A stretch of 38,116 nucleotides of DNA, from contig JAXMBN010000048.1 of assembly GCA_046349875.1 (NCBI GenBank), forward strand, positions 1 through 38,116. Reading direction: 5' to 3'. This DNA is from JAXMBN01 sp046349875. GTDB taxonomy: Bacteria; Planctomycetota; Planctomycetia; Pirellulales; Pirellulaceae. The translations under genes were made by a program, and so were the position numbers. The notes beneath the pieces were generated by a model. The model was not told the DNA's origin. It saw nothing but the letters and a program-made list of their open reading frames with translations, and searched no databases. Below are positions 1-8,191 of this stretch, piece after piece (the stretch's first letter is position 1; every line of letters begins with the position of its first letter).

Positions 1-106
1 GATTGAAGCCGCTCCCATTTGAAGTAGCATCCTTCTTCGATTCATTCATAACTCCTTTATGAATTCACAGCTGCAATATGAGCCCTCGTTTGCTCACAAC
101 ACGGCT

Positions 107-290
107 TTATTTTTTAGCGTCTCGCTCGCGGATCTTGCGGCGTGCGCTCGCCATCACAGCAAACATCGTCCGCCCCATATCGTCCCGTCGTTCCGCATAC
201 TTTTGAACCTCAAAAGCACTATCAACATCGGCCTTGGGATCGAGAAAGGTCATGGAGATCCGTACCGCAGCTCCCGTCACCACCGGAGTT
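107..290 (-). pseudogene. C-terminal fragment of an ArsC/LMW-PTP-like gene
   Basis: About 58 codons ending at a TAA (107-109) closely match the last residues of the ArsC-like protein encoded at 4433-5413 on the same strand. Both share VVxGAAxRISMTFLDPK, then KYAERRDD and a short basic tail. Upstream of about position 290 the similarity stops abruptly. The cysteine motifs, including the CX5R loop, are absent, so no enzyme could be made from this piece. It is most simply a relic of a second copy left by a duplication or rearrangement around the arsenic-like island. Confidence 0.75.
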
Positions 291-1014
291 TGGATTCGAA
301 CAAGTGAAAGTACCTCTGCACCCAGCCTACTCCCGAAAATCTTGCTCCAAAGAAGCATCAATCACAGCATCGATTGGCAGTACTTTTCCGCACTCTCACG
401 ACTTTAACACTGCCTACATTACTAATCCATTTCAAGTCAGACTTTTTGCAGGAAAATTGGAAACAGAAAAGCCCTGGCACTCAATTGGACAGTTAACAAA
501 GTATTCCCTAAGTGCTGGAGGTGCTGACTGATTATGAAGTGGTCAACTAGGGAAAATAATGGGATTGAGCGAATCGGTAGTAAATTGCTCATCCGTTGGA
601 CCATCATCCAAATGCCGAATTCGTTTTCACAAGTCCAGGAGAGGAATTACCTGACGAGTCTGAGGGAACTGACGTAACAACTGTCCGTTCTCTCACCACG
701 GAAGGCAATGCTCGTTTTACGAATTAGACCATAGATCCACAGACCCAATCTTGCACAGATTTGTTCATATTATGATGAGGCAATGAACTTTCAGCCAGTT
801 CAACTCGATCCAGTAGATTCGCGACTGAACAACATTTGCGAAGGAACTCTTTTCTGTAGTCGCGATGACTAGATGCAAATTCGCGTGCCGGCGTCGCCTA
901 CGAAGCCTTGTGTGCCGGATTCAACTCGAATCCAAGATAAAGCATTTTCAATTCGTAAACTGTAAAGATATTTGGTGGCTGTATCGAAGTCAAAGGAACG
1001 AGCAAGCGGCCGAA
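291..1014. other. Gene-poor stretch with a possible coding remnant
   Basis: No intact gene is visible here. A short open stretch at 605-727 on the plus strand reads HPNAEFVFTSPGEELPDE and continues to a TAG. It has a protein-like composition but no start codon and no family that I recognise, so it may be the tail of another decayed gene. The remaining ORFs look like noise. Confidence 0.4.
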
Positions 1015-1953
1015 TCAATCGACGGCAACGACTTCACCGCCTGTTCGCGTAACGATTCCACGCAAATTTTCTGCAGACATTTGCTCACTCAGAAACTGAA
1101 CTGACCCGTCAAGCAAAACGCAATTAGCTCCACCATTATGTTGGCTGAAAATCTCCTAAAAAGGCCCGCAGTTATTCTCGGTCCACGGACAAGATGGTGG
1201 ACCATTCTTCGGTGACTTGTTATTGTTGATCAGCTTGGAAACACCATACGCGCAGTCTGGATCGGCCCAACGCCAAATGCGCCGCTTTTGTCCATCGATG
1301 GGATCGATATAAACATGGTTTGCCTGCATCGAATCGTTTCTTCCAACATCCTCGGCGAATGATATCGTATTACTCAAACCATCCGTGATGGCGGCAATCT
1401 TTGGCCATCCATCGGTAATCCCTCCATCTGCACGAAGTGCCTTATTTCTTAAACCTGTAACCGGATCAAGATCGACGTAATAGATTGGGCCGTAGTCGGT
1501 GCAACCAAATCCGTCTTTATCCGTTGAACTCGGTCGAATCGCATTACTCGGACAAACGAAAGTAGAGATACCTTGCCTTGAAGCGGAGACATTTCCAACG
1601 GTTTCATTGTAAGCGAAACGCAGGTCAAGCAAGTTATACGTACTCGTTTGCTCCATGTACGGTAGGATAGAAGTAAAGACGGATTGACGACCTATCGTCG
1701 TTGAAGCAGGAGTCGTGGCGTAGTTCGTTCCCTGACCTGCCGAAGGCAAACGCTTGTACGCGGATTCGTAGTTAAGGACAGCGAGCCCTAGTTGCTTGAG
1801 GTTGTTAGAACATTGCATACGCCGAGCCGCCTCCCTCGCAGCTTGAACTGCGGGAAGCAATAATCCGACTAAAACGCCGATGATGGAAATCACAACGAGA
1901 AGCTCAACGAGGGTAAAAGCTTGTCGCCGCCTGGTTCGTGACAAAATCCACAT
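1015..1953 (-). pseudogene. DUF1559 pilin-like protein, interrupted by an in-frame amber codon
   Basis: This encodes a planctomycete DUF1559 protein with an N-terminal type IV pilin/pseudopilin methylation motif (FTLVELLVVISIIGVL, about residues 12-27), followed by AVQAAREAARRMQCSNNLKQ. The family is thought to be exported and surface-associated. The ATG at 1953 is preferred because GGGGAT lies about 8 bases upstream; a GTG at 1959 is also in frame. Codon 266 is TAG (1156-1158). In the same frame beyond it the typical DUF1559 end continues as HNGGANCVLLDGSVQFL and then MSAENLRGIVTRTGGEVV, to a TGA at 1015-1017. The full family length of about 312 codons is therefore present with a single nonsense change. 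It is probably a young pseudogene; readthrough or a base-call error are alternatives. Confidence 0.85.
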
Positions 1954-2055
1954 TCTCACAATCCCCGCAACATTCGAAGGAACTCATTCTGACGCTTGGC
2001 AGAATATCCGAATGTTTTCTGGTCTGTCAACGGGGCCGTCGAGATATAAATGAAA

Positions 2056-2370
2056 TCACTGCACTCGCAAACCAATCGTACAACATCCCAAATCGAGTTC
2101 CTTACCCGATGATCGTTTTGCAGTGAGACTTGGACTCAACCTGTAATACCGATACTTACCGTCTTTTTGCACAGTAAGAACCTGCGCATGAAAAAGAATG
2201 CGCAAGTGATGCGAAATTTTCTGAATGTCGACTTCCAGAAGCTCAGCCAAATCAGACACAGTGAGTGGCCCCATTTGTAGGGCTTTAACAATTTTCAATC
2301 TGTTCGAATCTGCCAAAGCCTTCAAATAGTTCGCGCAAACATCATCTATATCAGACTCAGGTTTCGGCAT
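2056..2370 (-). CDS. ArsR/SmtB-family winged-helix transcriptional regulator
   Basis: This 104-residue protein has the ArsR layout: LADSNRLKIVKAL, then a helix-turn-helix with VSDLAELLEVDIQKISHHLRIL, and a beta-wing ending KYRYYRLSPSL. Members repress their own and neighbouring genes and release DNA when they bind metal(loid)s. The canonical alpha-3 CVC(D) arsenic site is not present. Cysteines occur near the N terminus (VCAN) and at the C terminus (GCC), so the inducer cannot be assigned. It is divergent from the rhodanese/PiT pair across a 163-bp gap that holds inverted repeats, which fits local autoregulation of an arsenic/phosphate-type island. Confidence 0.88.
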   Translation of the reverse strand: MPKPESDIDDVCANYLKALADSNRLKIVKALQMGPLTVSDLAELLEVDIQKISHHLRILFHAQVLTVQKDGKYRYYRLSPSLTAKRSSGKELDLGCCTIGLRVQ

Positions 2371-2456
2371 TTTTAGGTAATACCATGAAGGTGCATGATG
2401 GAGCAGATATCGCCCTCATTATTTCAAAATCCATCTGGGATACAAGCATTTCTCCT

Positions 2457-2473
2457 TTTCAGTCTAACTGAAA
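2457..2473. promoter_or_regulatory. Inverted repeat, possible ArsR operator
   Basis: This is a perfect 7-bp inverted repeat, TTTCAGT-CTA-ACTGAAA, in the gap between the divergent arsR-like gene and the rhodanese gene. A weaker symmetric stretch (TAGAA-CA-TTCTA) follows within 20 bases. The position suits an ArsR operator, but binding is inferred only from location and symmetry. Confidence 0.4.
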
Positions 2474-2533
2474 TCTAATAGAACATTCTAGCTTTTGTCA
2501 GAATGTTGTCCGGAAGAAAGAGGGAAACCATTC

Positions 2534-3457
2534 ATGAAATCCACCTACCTGATGTTGACCGTTTTTGCGTTATTTGCCTCGACGAAATCTGTGTTGGCGG
2601 ATGTTTCGATCATAACATGCTCCGAAGCATTGCGACTCATCGAGAATCCAAATGAACAGCAGCGACCATTGGTTCTAGACACACGAGGTGGGTACAAGGA
2701 CTATTTTCGCGGTCACCTTCCTACAGCGCATCACATCAACTTCGATACGTTGCGTGGGACCGACCTCGGAGTTCCTGTTCAGTATCTACCGGATGAATTG
2801 ACCAAAGCCCTTTTGGTTCGTGCTGGAGTCGATAAGAATCGAATACACCTTCTCTATGCCACTGGGGAACAACTTCCGAATGATGAGATTCTGAGCACTA
2901 GTATGGTTGCTTATGTTTTGGAGAAGTTTGGCGTCAAGGATATACGAGTGATTGATGGCGGCCTAGCGGAATGGAAAAAACAAGGCCTTCCAGTCACGCA
3001 AGAATACTTCGGGAACCCCAAAGGCAACTTGCCTTCCGAAATGAACACTTCGATAGGAATCTCGATCGAAGAGCTATTGAAGGTCAAGAACAATCCCGGT
3101 GTGTTGCTGGTAGATGCTCGCCCACACAATGAATACGTTGGCGACGACGACGTTTGGCTTCGAAAAGGGCATATACCAGGTGCCATTAGCTTTCATTGGG
3201 CTCGACTTATGGAAAAGGACAATACCCATAAGTTCATCCCGAAAGAGAAAGCACTTGCTGAATTGACAAAGGCAGGGATTTCCAAGGATAAAGAGATAGT
3301 CGTCTATTGCGGAACCTCCAGAGAAGGGAGCCTGTTGCGATTCTATCTGACGCACGTCGCAGGTTTCTCAAAGGTACGGTTGTACGAAGGTTCGTGGAAA
3401 GAGTACGCATCCCTTAAGCATCTACCCGCAGAAACCAAAGATCCTGTTGTAAAGTAG
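2534..3457 (+). CDS. Secreted two-domain rhodanese (sulfurtransferase)
   Basis: This 307-residue protein has an export signal (MKSTYLMLTVFALFASTKSVLA) followed by two rhodanese domains. The first covers about residues 25-150 and lacks the catalytic cysteine, with YATGEQ where the active loop should be. The second carries the active loop YCGTSREGS with its cysteine near residue 263. Two-domain rhodaneses move sulfane sulfur from thiosulfate or 3-mercaptopyruvate to an acceptor. ATG 2534 is chosen because GGAAGAAAGAGGGA lies just upstream; an in-frame TTG at 2495 would place the signal peptide internally. The gene is followed 7 bases later by the PiT permease gene, so both are probably cotranscribed under ArsR control. 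The link to arsenic or phosphate handling is inferred from context. Confidence 0.88.
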   Translation: MKSTYLMLTVFALFASTKSVLADVSIITCSEALRLIENPNEQQRPLVLDTRGGYKDYFRGHLPTAHHINFDTLRGTDLGVPVQYLPDELTKALLVRAGVDKNRIHLLYATGEQLPNDEILSTSMVAYVLEKFGVKDIRVIDGGLAEWKKQGLPVTQEYFGNPKGNLPSEMNTSIGISIEELLKVKNNPGVLLVDARPHNEYVGDDDVWLRKGHIPGAISFHWARLMEKDNTHKFIPKEKALAELTKAGISKDKEIVVYCGTSREGSLLRFYLTHVAGFSKVRLYEGSWKEYASLKHLPAETKDPVVK

Positions 3458-3464
3458 GCGCGAA

Positions 3465-4427
3465 GTGCTTTTGACGATACTGCTCCTCTCGGTCGCTTTC
3501 GTCGCTTTTACAAATGGGGCCAACGCCAACTTTAAGGGCGTGGCCTCTCTTTACGGAAGCGGCACGACGTCCCTAAAAACTGCACTAGTTTGGGGAACAC
3601 TGACAACGTTTGCGGGTTCGATCGCCGCCACTTTCCTCGCTGAGGGTCTTCTCAAAAAATTCAGTGGCAAAGGTCTAGTTAGCGACGAGCTTTTAACGTC
3701 TTCAAGCTTCACTTCCGCTGTCGCATTAGGGGCCGCACTTACAAGTTTTTTGGCGACTAGGTTCGGATTCCCCGTCTCGACAACTCATGCTTTGGTGGGT
3801 GCTCTCCTTGGCGCGGGTCTGACTGCTGGCGATCAAGTCCATTTATCCGCGTTGGGTAAGAACTTCTTCTATCCATTGTTCTTTAGCCCATTGGTCGCCA
3901 TCTTGTTTGGTGCGGCAGCTTATTGGATCCTACGTTTTTTCCGATTGGCACCAGACCAACGTAATCGATTACTCGACATTACTCATTTTTTGACAGCGGG
4001 CGCGGCAAGTTTTGCACGTGGACTAAATGACACACCCAAGATGGCTGCATTGCTACTCGTTGTGCCCCAATTCTCGATAAAGCACGGGACGCTGTTGATC
4101 GGTCTAATGATTGCCATTGGCGGCATGCTCGATGCTAAGAGAGTGGCTGAAACGCTTGGAAAGAAGGTCACTGGTATGACACCCGGACAAGGATTTGCGG
4201 CGAATATCGTTACTGCGTTCCTGGTTACCACCGCGAGTCTCCACAGCCTTCCAGTGAGCACAACGCACGTGAGTGTCGGTGCCCTAATGGGTATGGGCGC
4301 CAGCACACGTCAAGCGAAATGGAAAAAGGCAGGTGAAATACTTGTCGCTTGGATAACCACTGTTCCCTGCGGAGCTATCCTAGGTTCAATCTCGTATGCA
4401 GCGTTACGATTATTCGTGATGGCTTAA
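3465..4427 (+). CDS. PiT-family inorganic phosphate (or arsenate) permease
   Basis: This 320-residue membrane protein has the two duplicated PiT signatures: FTNGANANFKGVASLYGSGT with VSTTHALVGALLG in the N-terminal half, and ARGLNDTPKMAALLLV with PVSTTHVSVGALMGMG in the C-terminal half. Several hydrophobic segments form the membrane domain. PiT proteins carry phosphate, often with a metal or a proton, and also arsenate. The start is a GTG at 3465, 7 bases after the rhodanese stop. Tight coupling to an ArsR-type regulator and an ArsC-like protein suggests a role in coping with arsenate or in phosphate import under stress. The direction of transport cannot be read from the sequence. Confidence 0.9.
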   Translation: MLLTILLLSVAFVAFTNGANANFKGVASLYGSGTTSLKTALVWGTLTTFAGSIAATFLAEGLLKKFSGKGLVSDELLTSSSFTSAVALGAALTSFLATRFGFPVSTTHALVGALLGAGLTAGDQVHLSALGKNFFYPLFFSPLVAILFGAAAYWILRFFRLAPDQRNRLLDITHFLTAGAASFARGLNDTPKMAALLLVVPQFSIKHGTLLIGLMIAIGGMLDAKRVAETLGKKVTGMTPGQGFAANIVTAFLVTTASLHSLPVSTTHVSVGALMGMGASTRQAKWKKAGEILVAWITTVPCGAILGSISYAALRLFVMA

Positions 4428-4432
4428 CCTGA

Positions 4433-5413
4433 CTATGGTGTCGAGATCTTCGCTTGAATCTTGCTGCGTGCTTGTGCCATTACTGCTAAGAATGTGCGAC
4501 CAATATCATCACGTCGTTCGGCATACTTCTTAGGTTCAAATAAACCATCGTCATAGGTTTTCGGATCCAGAAAAGTCATCGAAATGCGAATCGCTGCCCC
4601 CGAAACAACCGGACACTCTGCATCGGCTTCATTGCAAACCAAGATCGCTGCAAATCCCGAATGTGGATTGGAACTGTCTTTGTAGTTTTTCGAAAACTCG
4701 GTCGCCTCCAAGTCCTTTCCCCATCTCACTATATATTGAGGATTGGGAACTGTTGGATCGCCGCGCTCGGCCTCCTTACCTGTCGGAACAATTTGAAATC
4801 CAATGTCCTTAAGACAAGCGATCGTCCGCTTGTTAAAGGCCGACGGAGCCGTTCCGCCTGAGTGGAATTCGAGGTTGTCGAAACCATAGTAAGTTGCCGC
4901 GAGATTCCCCATCGTAGCGCCGAGGATACTGCGTCGCGAGTTCCCGGTACATGTCGTCAATATGTGGAGGGTCTTATTCGGCATCCAATTTTCGGAAATC
5001 CAGTCAGATAACTGCTCGATTGCGACATAATGATCGTGAGCTATGAGATCAAAGGATGTGGTCAGAAGGTCTGCATGTTTTACGAGTTCTGGATATAGCT
5101 TGTTACGTGACGCAGGGCAAACCGATTCGAGTGCTGCAGAAATCTCTGACTCTGAAAGTCGGTCATCAGCCCCAGCAAATTTACTGAAAGCTCCTTGGGA
5201 GATCATGCCTCCGATTTCGTCAATCGAAAGCTCTCGGTCTTTGGCAATCGCTTTAGCAAGTACGCTTTTCAAATGATTATCGTTTCCTGCACGCACGCAT
5301 TCCACATCGCCAAATGCATGCAAAAACCAAAGAGATTTTGCAAAAAGCCCTGCATCAGGTTCGTGGCCACCTGCCTGCAATCCTGCTATTAGAATCAGTA
5401 GCAATTGAATCAT
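4433..5413 (-). CDS. Exported ArsC/low-molecular-weight phosphatase-like protein
   Basis: This 326-residue protein starts with a hydrophobic segment (MIQLLLILIAGLQAGG) that may be a signal peptide. About 130 residues of unassigned sequence follow, then a low-molecular-weight phosphatase/arsenate-reductase fold. The P-loop CTGNSRRS (C155, R161) fits the CX5R motif, and a second cysteine pair lies in VCNEADAECP. ArsC of this fold reduces arsenate through thiol chemistry; other relatives are protein phosphatases. ATG 5413 is preferred over an in-frame TTG at 5431 because GGAAAAGGAAAAA precedes it. It is convergent with the PiT gene, with 5 bases between stops. A broken copy of its end lies at 107-290. 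An exported arsenate reductase would be unusual, so the substrate stays open. Confidence 0.8.
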   Translation of the reverse strand: MIQLLLILIAGLQAGGHEPDAGLFAKSLWFLHAFGDVECVRAGNDNHLKSVLAKAIAKDRELSIDEIGGMISQGAFSKFAGADDRLSESEISAALESVCPASRNKLYPELVKHADLLTTSFDLIAHDHYVAIEQLSDWISENWMPNKTLHILTTCTGNSRRSILGATMGNLAATYYGFDNLEFHSGGTAPSAFNKRTIACLKDIGFQIVPTGKEAERGDPTVPNPQYIVRWGKDLEATEFSKNYKDSSNPHSGFAAILVCNEADAECPVVSGAAIRISMTFLDPKTYDDGLFEPKKYAERRDDIGRTFLAVMAQARSKIQAKISTP

Positions 5414-5916
5414 CGATTTTTCCTTTTCCAAGGAATTGGTTCTGTCACGTGAGCGAGTTCATATCGCTTTAGAATTTTGAACAACCTCAAATTTCAAATC
5501 TAGAGCCTATAGATCCTCACATTGCGCATTTGAGACCACATCGAATTCTGCCGTTTCATTAGACGGGCTAAGATTCGATCTCGCAACCAGCGATTTCAGA
5601 AAAATGGAAACATTAACAACGCTAACTCTACCAAACATGCAATTGCGTGTGAGTGAATTGCGTACCTGATTTCCTAATCTCTTGCAATAATTTTGCCTGA
5701 CACGAATCGAAACAATTGCTGCGTTGTCATATGCCAGTAGAAACTCTAACAATGGCGCTGATAATGCTTCGAACGATTGAACCGAATTCGCGTGTTCGCT
5801 CACACTGAGCATTCAATGACTGCTAGATCCTGAACCTACTTTGAATCCTAGAATGTTGTGGGCTAGAACATTGTGGACGACAGGCGGCGCAGCCCACGTG
5901 TGGACTAGCTCCATGA
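5414..5916. other. Gap without a supported gene
   Basis: One open frame on the minus strand (5507-5812, about 100 codons) has no recognisable domain, no clear ribosome-binding site and an irregular composition. I see no repeat or strong hairpin in the gap. Confidence 0.4.
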
Positions 5917-7059
5917 TCATCGTCTTCGCTTCTTGATGATGTCCATGATATGCAATGGATGAAACTGAATTTCATCCCCAAAACCGGCTTCAGAATGAAT
6001 GGGGTCGTTATCGATAAACCCACAGTAATAACCATTGTCGTCATCGACTTCGGTAATCGTAACCCACATCCGCTCGGTCTCGTAATCTTTGCGAGGCGCA
6101 TCTTCATTCGAAAAGCGAAAGAGCAACTTCACGCTATCGCCGACTTTGCAGTTTCCGCGTCTCCGTTCGGAGGGAGGCGTCACATCGTCGCGGTGTTTGG
6201 CTAGCTCGACAGCGTCCTCCAAGTAATAGCCGTCTTCCTCAAAGGATGGAAAGGGATGGTTCTTGAATCGCTTCCACTTGTGCTTGGGAGATTTTCGTTC
6301 AGCCATCCAACCGATAGGGAGATCGTGAAGCTCTTCGACCGATTGATCGAGTTCAACGATGCATGAAAGACAAACTAATTTCGGTTTTACTCGACTCGCA
6401 TCCTGATCACCGTGAAACTGCCAGTCGCCATCGAAGTCATGGTAGACTCGAGTGATCGATGAGCCCTTCAAGACAGGGTTGCTCGTAAAACAAGCCGTAT
6501 CTGGCGAATCGGCAAATCTCCACGGTTCCTCAACCAATAGCGATTTCTTCATGCCCGTTTTCTCGACCGATGATTCGTAGAGCAGAGGCTGAGCTTTGCG
6601 ACTTCTTTTCGTGCAGTGATCGTCCCATGGGAAATAGCCGCGACGGTCGGGCCAAAAGCACTGCATTACGGGAAATTTTTTATAGCGGTAATACCAACTT
6701 GCAGAGCGCAGCAAAGGCTCGCACCACTGGACATAAACTTTCTTTAGAACACACACTTGGCCCGGAACGAGTCCTTCCACTCGAGCCCCATCTTTGAACT
6801 TTTCACCTGCACTTAACATGTCGGAATATCGAGAAATGATTTCATGCAACGCTTCGATCTCAAGACCGAAAACAATGAGTTCTGGTTGCCTATACTTCGC
6901 AAAGAGTCCCACGCTATAGGCCCAGTTTGGAGAAGAATCCTCACCTGGAATCCCGTTGGCATGCCAGCCGTATTTTTGAATATTCTTGAGGATCCTACGC
7001 TCAAAGCGGTTCAGGTCCTCATCGGTCAATTCGCGTGTCATGGTTGCCATTTCAATCAT
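5917..7059 (-). CDS. DUF4262-like protein with a C-terminal DUF2314-like region
   Basis: This 380-residue protein is probably cytoplasmic. Residues 25-150 resemble DUF4262, with a WHANGIPGED...WAYSVGLF...PELIVFGL pattern. The last 80 residues (MWVTITEV, then FIDNDP and GDEIQFHPLHI) resemble the DUF2314/DUF2185-like modules found in some immunity-type proteins. A middle part holds LPIGWMAERKSP. No catalytic residues are evident. The ATG at 7059 overlaps the end of the upstream gene by 8 bases, so the two are translated from one message. Function is unknown; proteins of these families often sit in polymorphic-toxin or antiphage neighbourhoods, but no toxin is visible here. Confidence 0.75.
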   Translation of the reverse strand: MIEMATMTRELTDEDLNRFERRILKNIQKYGWHANGIPGEDSSPNWAYSVGLFAKYRQPELIVFGLEIEALHEIISRYSDMLSAGEKFKDGARVEGLVPGQVCVLKKVYVQWCEPLLRSASWYYRYKKFPVMQCFWPDRRGYFPWDDHCTKRSRKAQPLLYESSVEKTGMKKSLLVEEPWRFADSPDTACFTSNPVLKGSSITRVYHDFDGDWQFHGDQDASRVKPKLVCLSCIVELDQSVEELHDLPIGWMAERKSPKHKWKRFKNHPFPSFEEDGYYLEDAVELAKHRDDVTPPSERRRGNCKVGDSVKLLFRFSNEDAPRKDYETERMWVTITEVDDDNGYYCGFIDNDPIHSEAGFGDEIQFHPLHIMDIIKKRRR

Positions 7060-7813
7060 CCTTTACAAGCCGAATATACCCATAGGGATTGAAGAAAAAA
7101 TCATCTTCTGCATACCGATTGCAATCAACGAGTTCTATGATGCGACGCGGTTCGTTAGCGCTGAAACGAAATCCTTCACCGTTTCTCAGCACTCGTTTCG
7201 GCTTATCAGCGACCAAGTACAATCCCATTAGGTCAATCCATTTCACCGCTTCAGGTATCTCAAGATCATCGTCTACTTCAGCATCGCGATGTCCCAACAG
7301 ATGCATGCCAACGGAATAAAAGGAATTGGTGTCTTCACCATGCACGACGCGCTGCACCCATGCCCGATAAAGCGTGGCCGACGCAGCATGTGCATCACCA
7401 TCCTTGCTGGCCTTCCGGTATCGACGAGCCAACTCAAGCCAGTGATCGCGTCCATGAGCCAATCCTGCGCTTTCGCTCTTGGCCGCCACGCCACCCTTCT
7501 TCAGTAACTCCGCAATTAATAACAAAGCCGTCGCCGAGATCGACTCCGACTCCGATTTCTTCATAGGTGGTGACAGAACATAGGCCACAGACGTATGCGA
7601 ATCCATCGTTCGCCACTCCCCGCCGTAAATTGTAGGATGACTACGATCCAGCGATGCTTTAAATGCATCCTTCATACGCTCATCCGGCTCGAGCTGCGAA
7701 TAGTCGAGATCAAGCGTAAAACCAGGGCTTACGTTATCGACAATCGATTGAACGGGGGCAAAACTATCCCACCGGCCAAGCACGCAAATGACTGATCGCG
7801 GTTGTACACTCAT
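7052..7813 (-). CDS. DUF4261-like protein of unknown function
   Basis: This 253-residue protein begins SVQPRSVICVLGRWDSFAPV. It carries the pattern GGVAAKSESAGLAHGRDHW near residue 120 and FYSVGMHLLGHRDAEV near residue 175, which recall DUF4261 proteins. No signal peptide or membrane segment is seen. The ATG at 7813 is chosen because the 85 codons of open frame upstream are not protein-like in this frame and overlap a better-looking ORF in another frame. It overlaps the next gene by 8 bases and the small upstream ORF by about 50 bases, giving a compact three-gene unit. The family assignment is from memory and moderate. Confidence 0.7.
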   Translation of the reverse strand: MSVQPRSVICVLGRWDSFAPVQSIVDNVSPGFTLDLDYSQLEPDERMKDAFKASLDRSHPTIYGGEWRTMDSHTSVAYVLSPPMKKSESESISATALLLIAELLKKGGVAAKSESAGLAHGRDHWLELARRYRKASKDGDAHAASATLYRAWVQRVVHGEDTNSFYSVGMHLLGHRDAEVDDDLEIPEAVKWIDLMGLYLVADKPKRVLRNGEGFRFSANEPRRIIELVDCNRYAEDDFFFNPYGYIRLVKDD

Positions 7814-8033
7814 GGTTCGGCTTGATGTCCGAATGAAAAGGGGAATCGTTGAGTATCCATTGCGACTGCATGCCACCTGTCGTTGGACATGAAAACGTGT
7901 AATGACGTTCTTGGAGCGATTTGAAAAATGGGATCTTCGCGGGATCCATTGTATTGAAGCCAGCACATCCCATGATCTGACACCAAACCGTCGATTTTCG
8001 ACAAAGTTTTCTGAATTCTTTTCTAACGAACAT
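7764..8033 (-). CDS. Small hypothetical protein, first gene of the DUF4261/DUF4262 unit
   Basis: This 89-residue reading frame begins MFVRKEFRKLCRKSTVWCQ and contains MGCAGFNTMDP, then FSCPTTGGMQSQWIL and KPNHEC. The composition, with Cys, His and Trp in protein-like spacing, looks more genuine than the other two frames of this stretch. AAGGGATC lies directly before the ATG at 8033. The four to five Cys/His positions could bind a metal. It overlaps the start of the DUF4261-like gene. I do not recognise the family, and it could be a chance ORF in the leader of the downstream genes. Confidence 0.45.
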   Translation of the reverse strand: MFVRKEFRKLCRKSTVWCQIMGCAGFNTMDPAKIPFFKSLQERHYTFSCPTTGGMQSQWILNDSPFHSDIKPNHECTTAISHLRAWPVG

Positions 8034-8191
8034 GATCCCTTGAGGCGATGCCTCGAAACGGGATACATTGGATAGCCTCTTCATTCGGCGTGATTCGCTT
8101 CATACTCAACAACATGAGGTGAACGGGCCTACTTTCGAATACCATTTACGAACCCGCTCGGTCCTTCCAACAAACGATCGAGACAACTTTC

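Noticed and set aside
5507..5812. 101-codon minus-strand ORF between the ArsC-like and DUF4262-like genes
   Set aside because: No family, no ribosome-binding site and an irregular composition.
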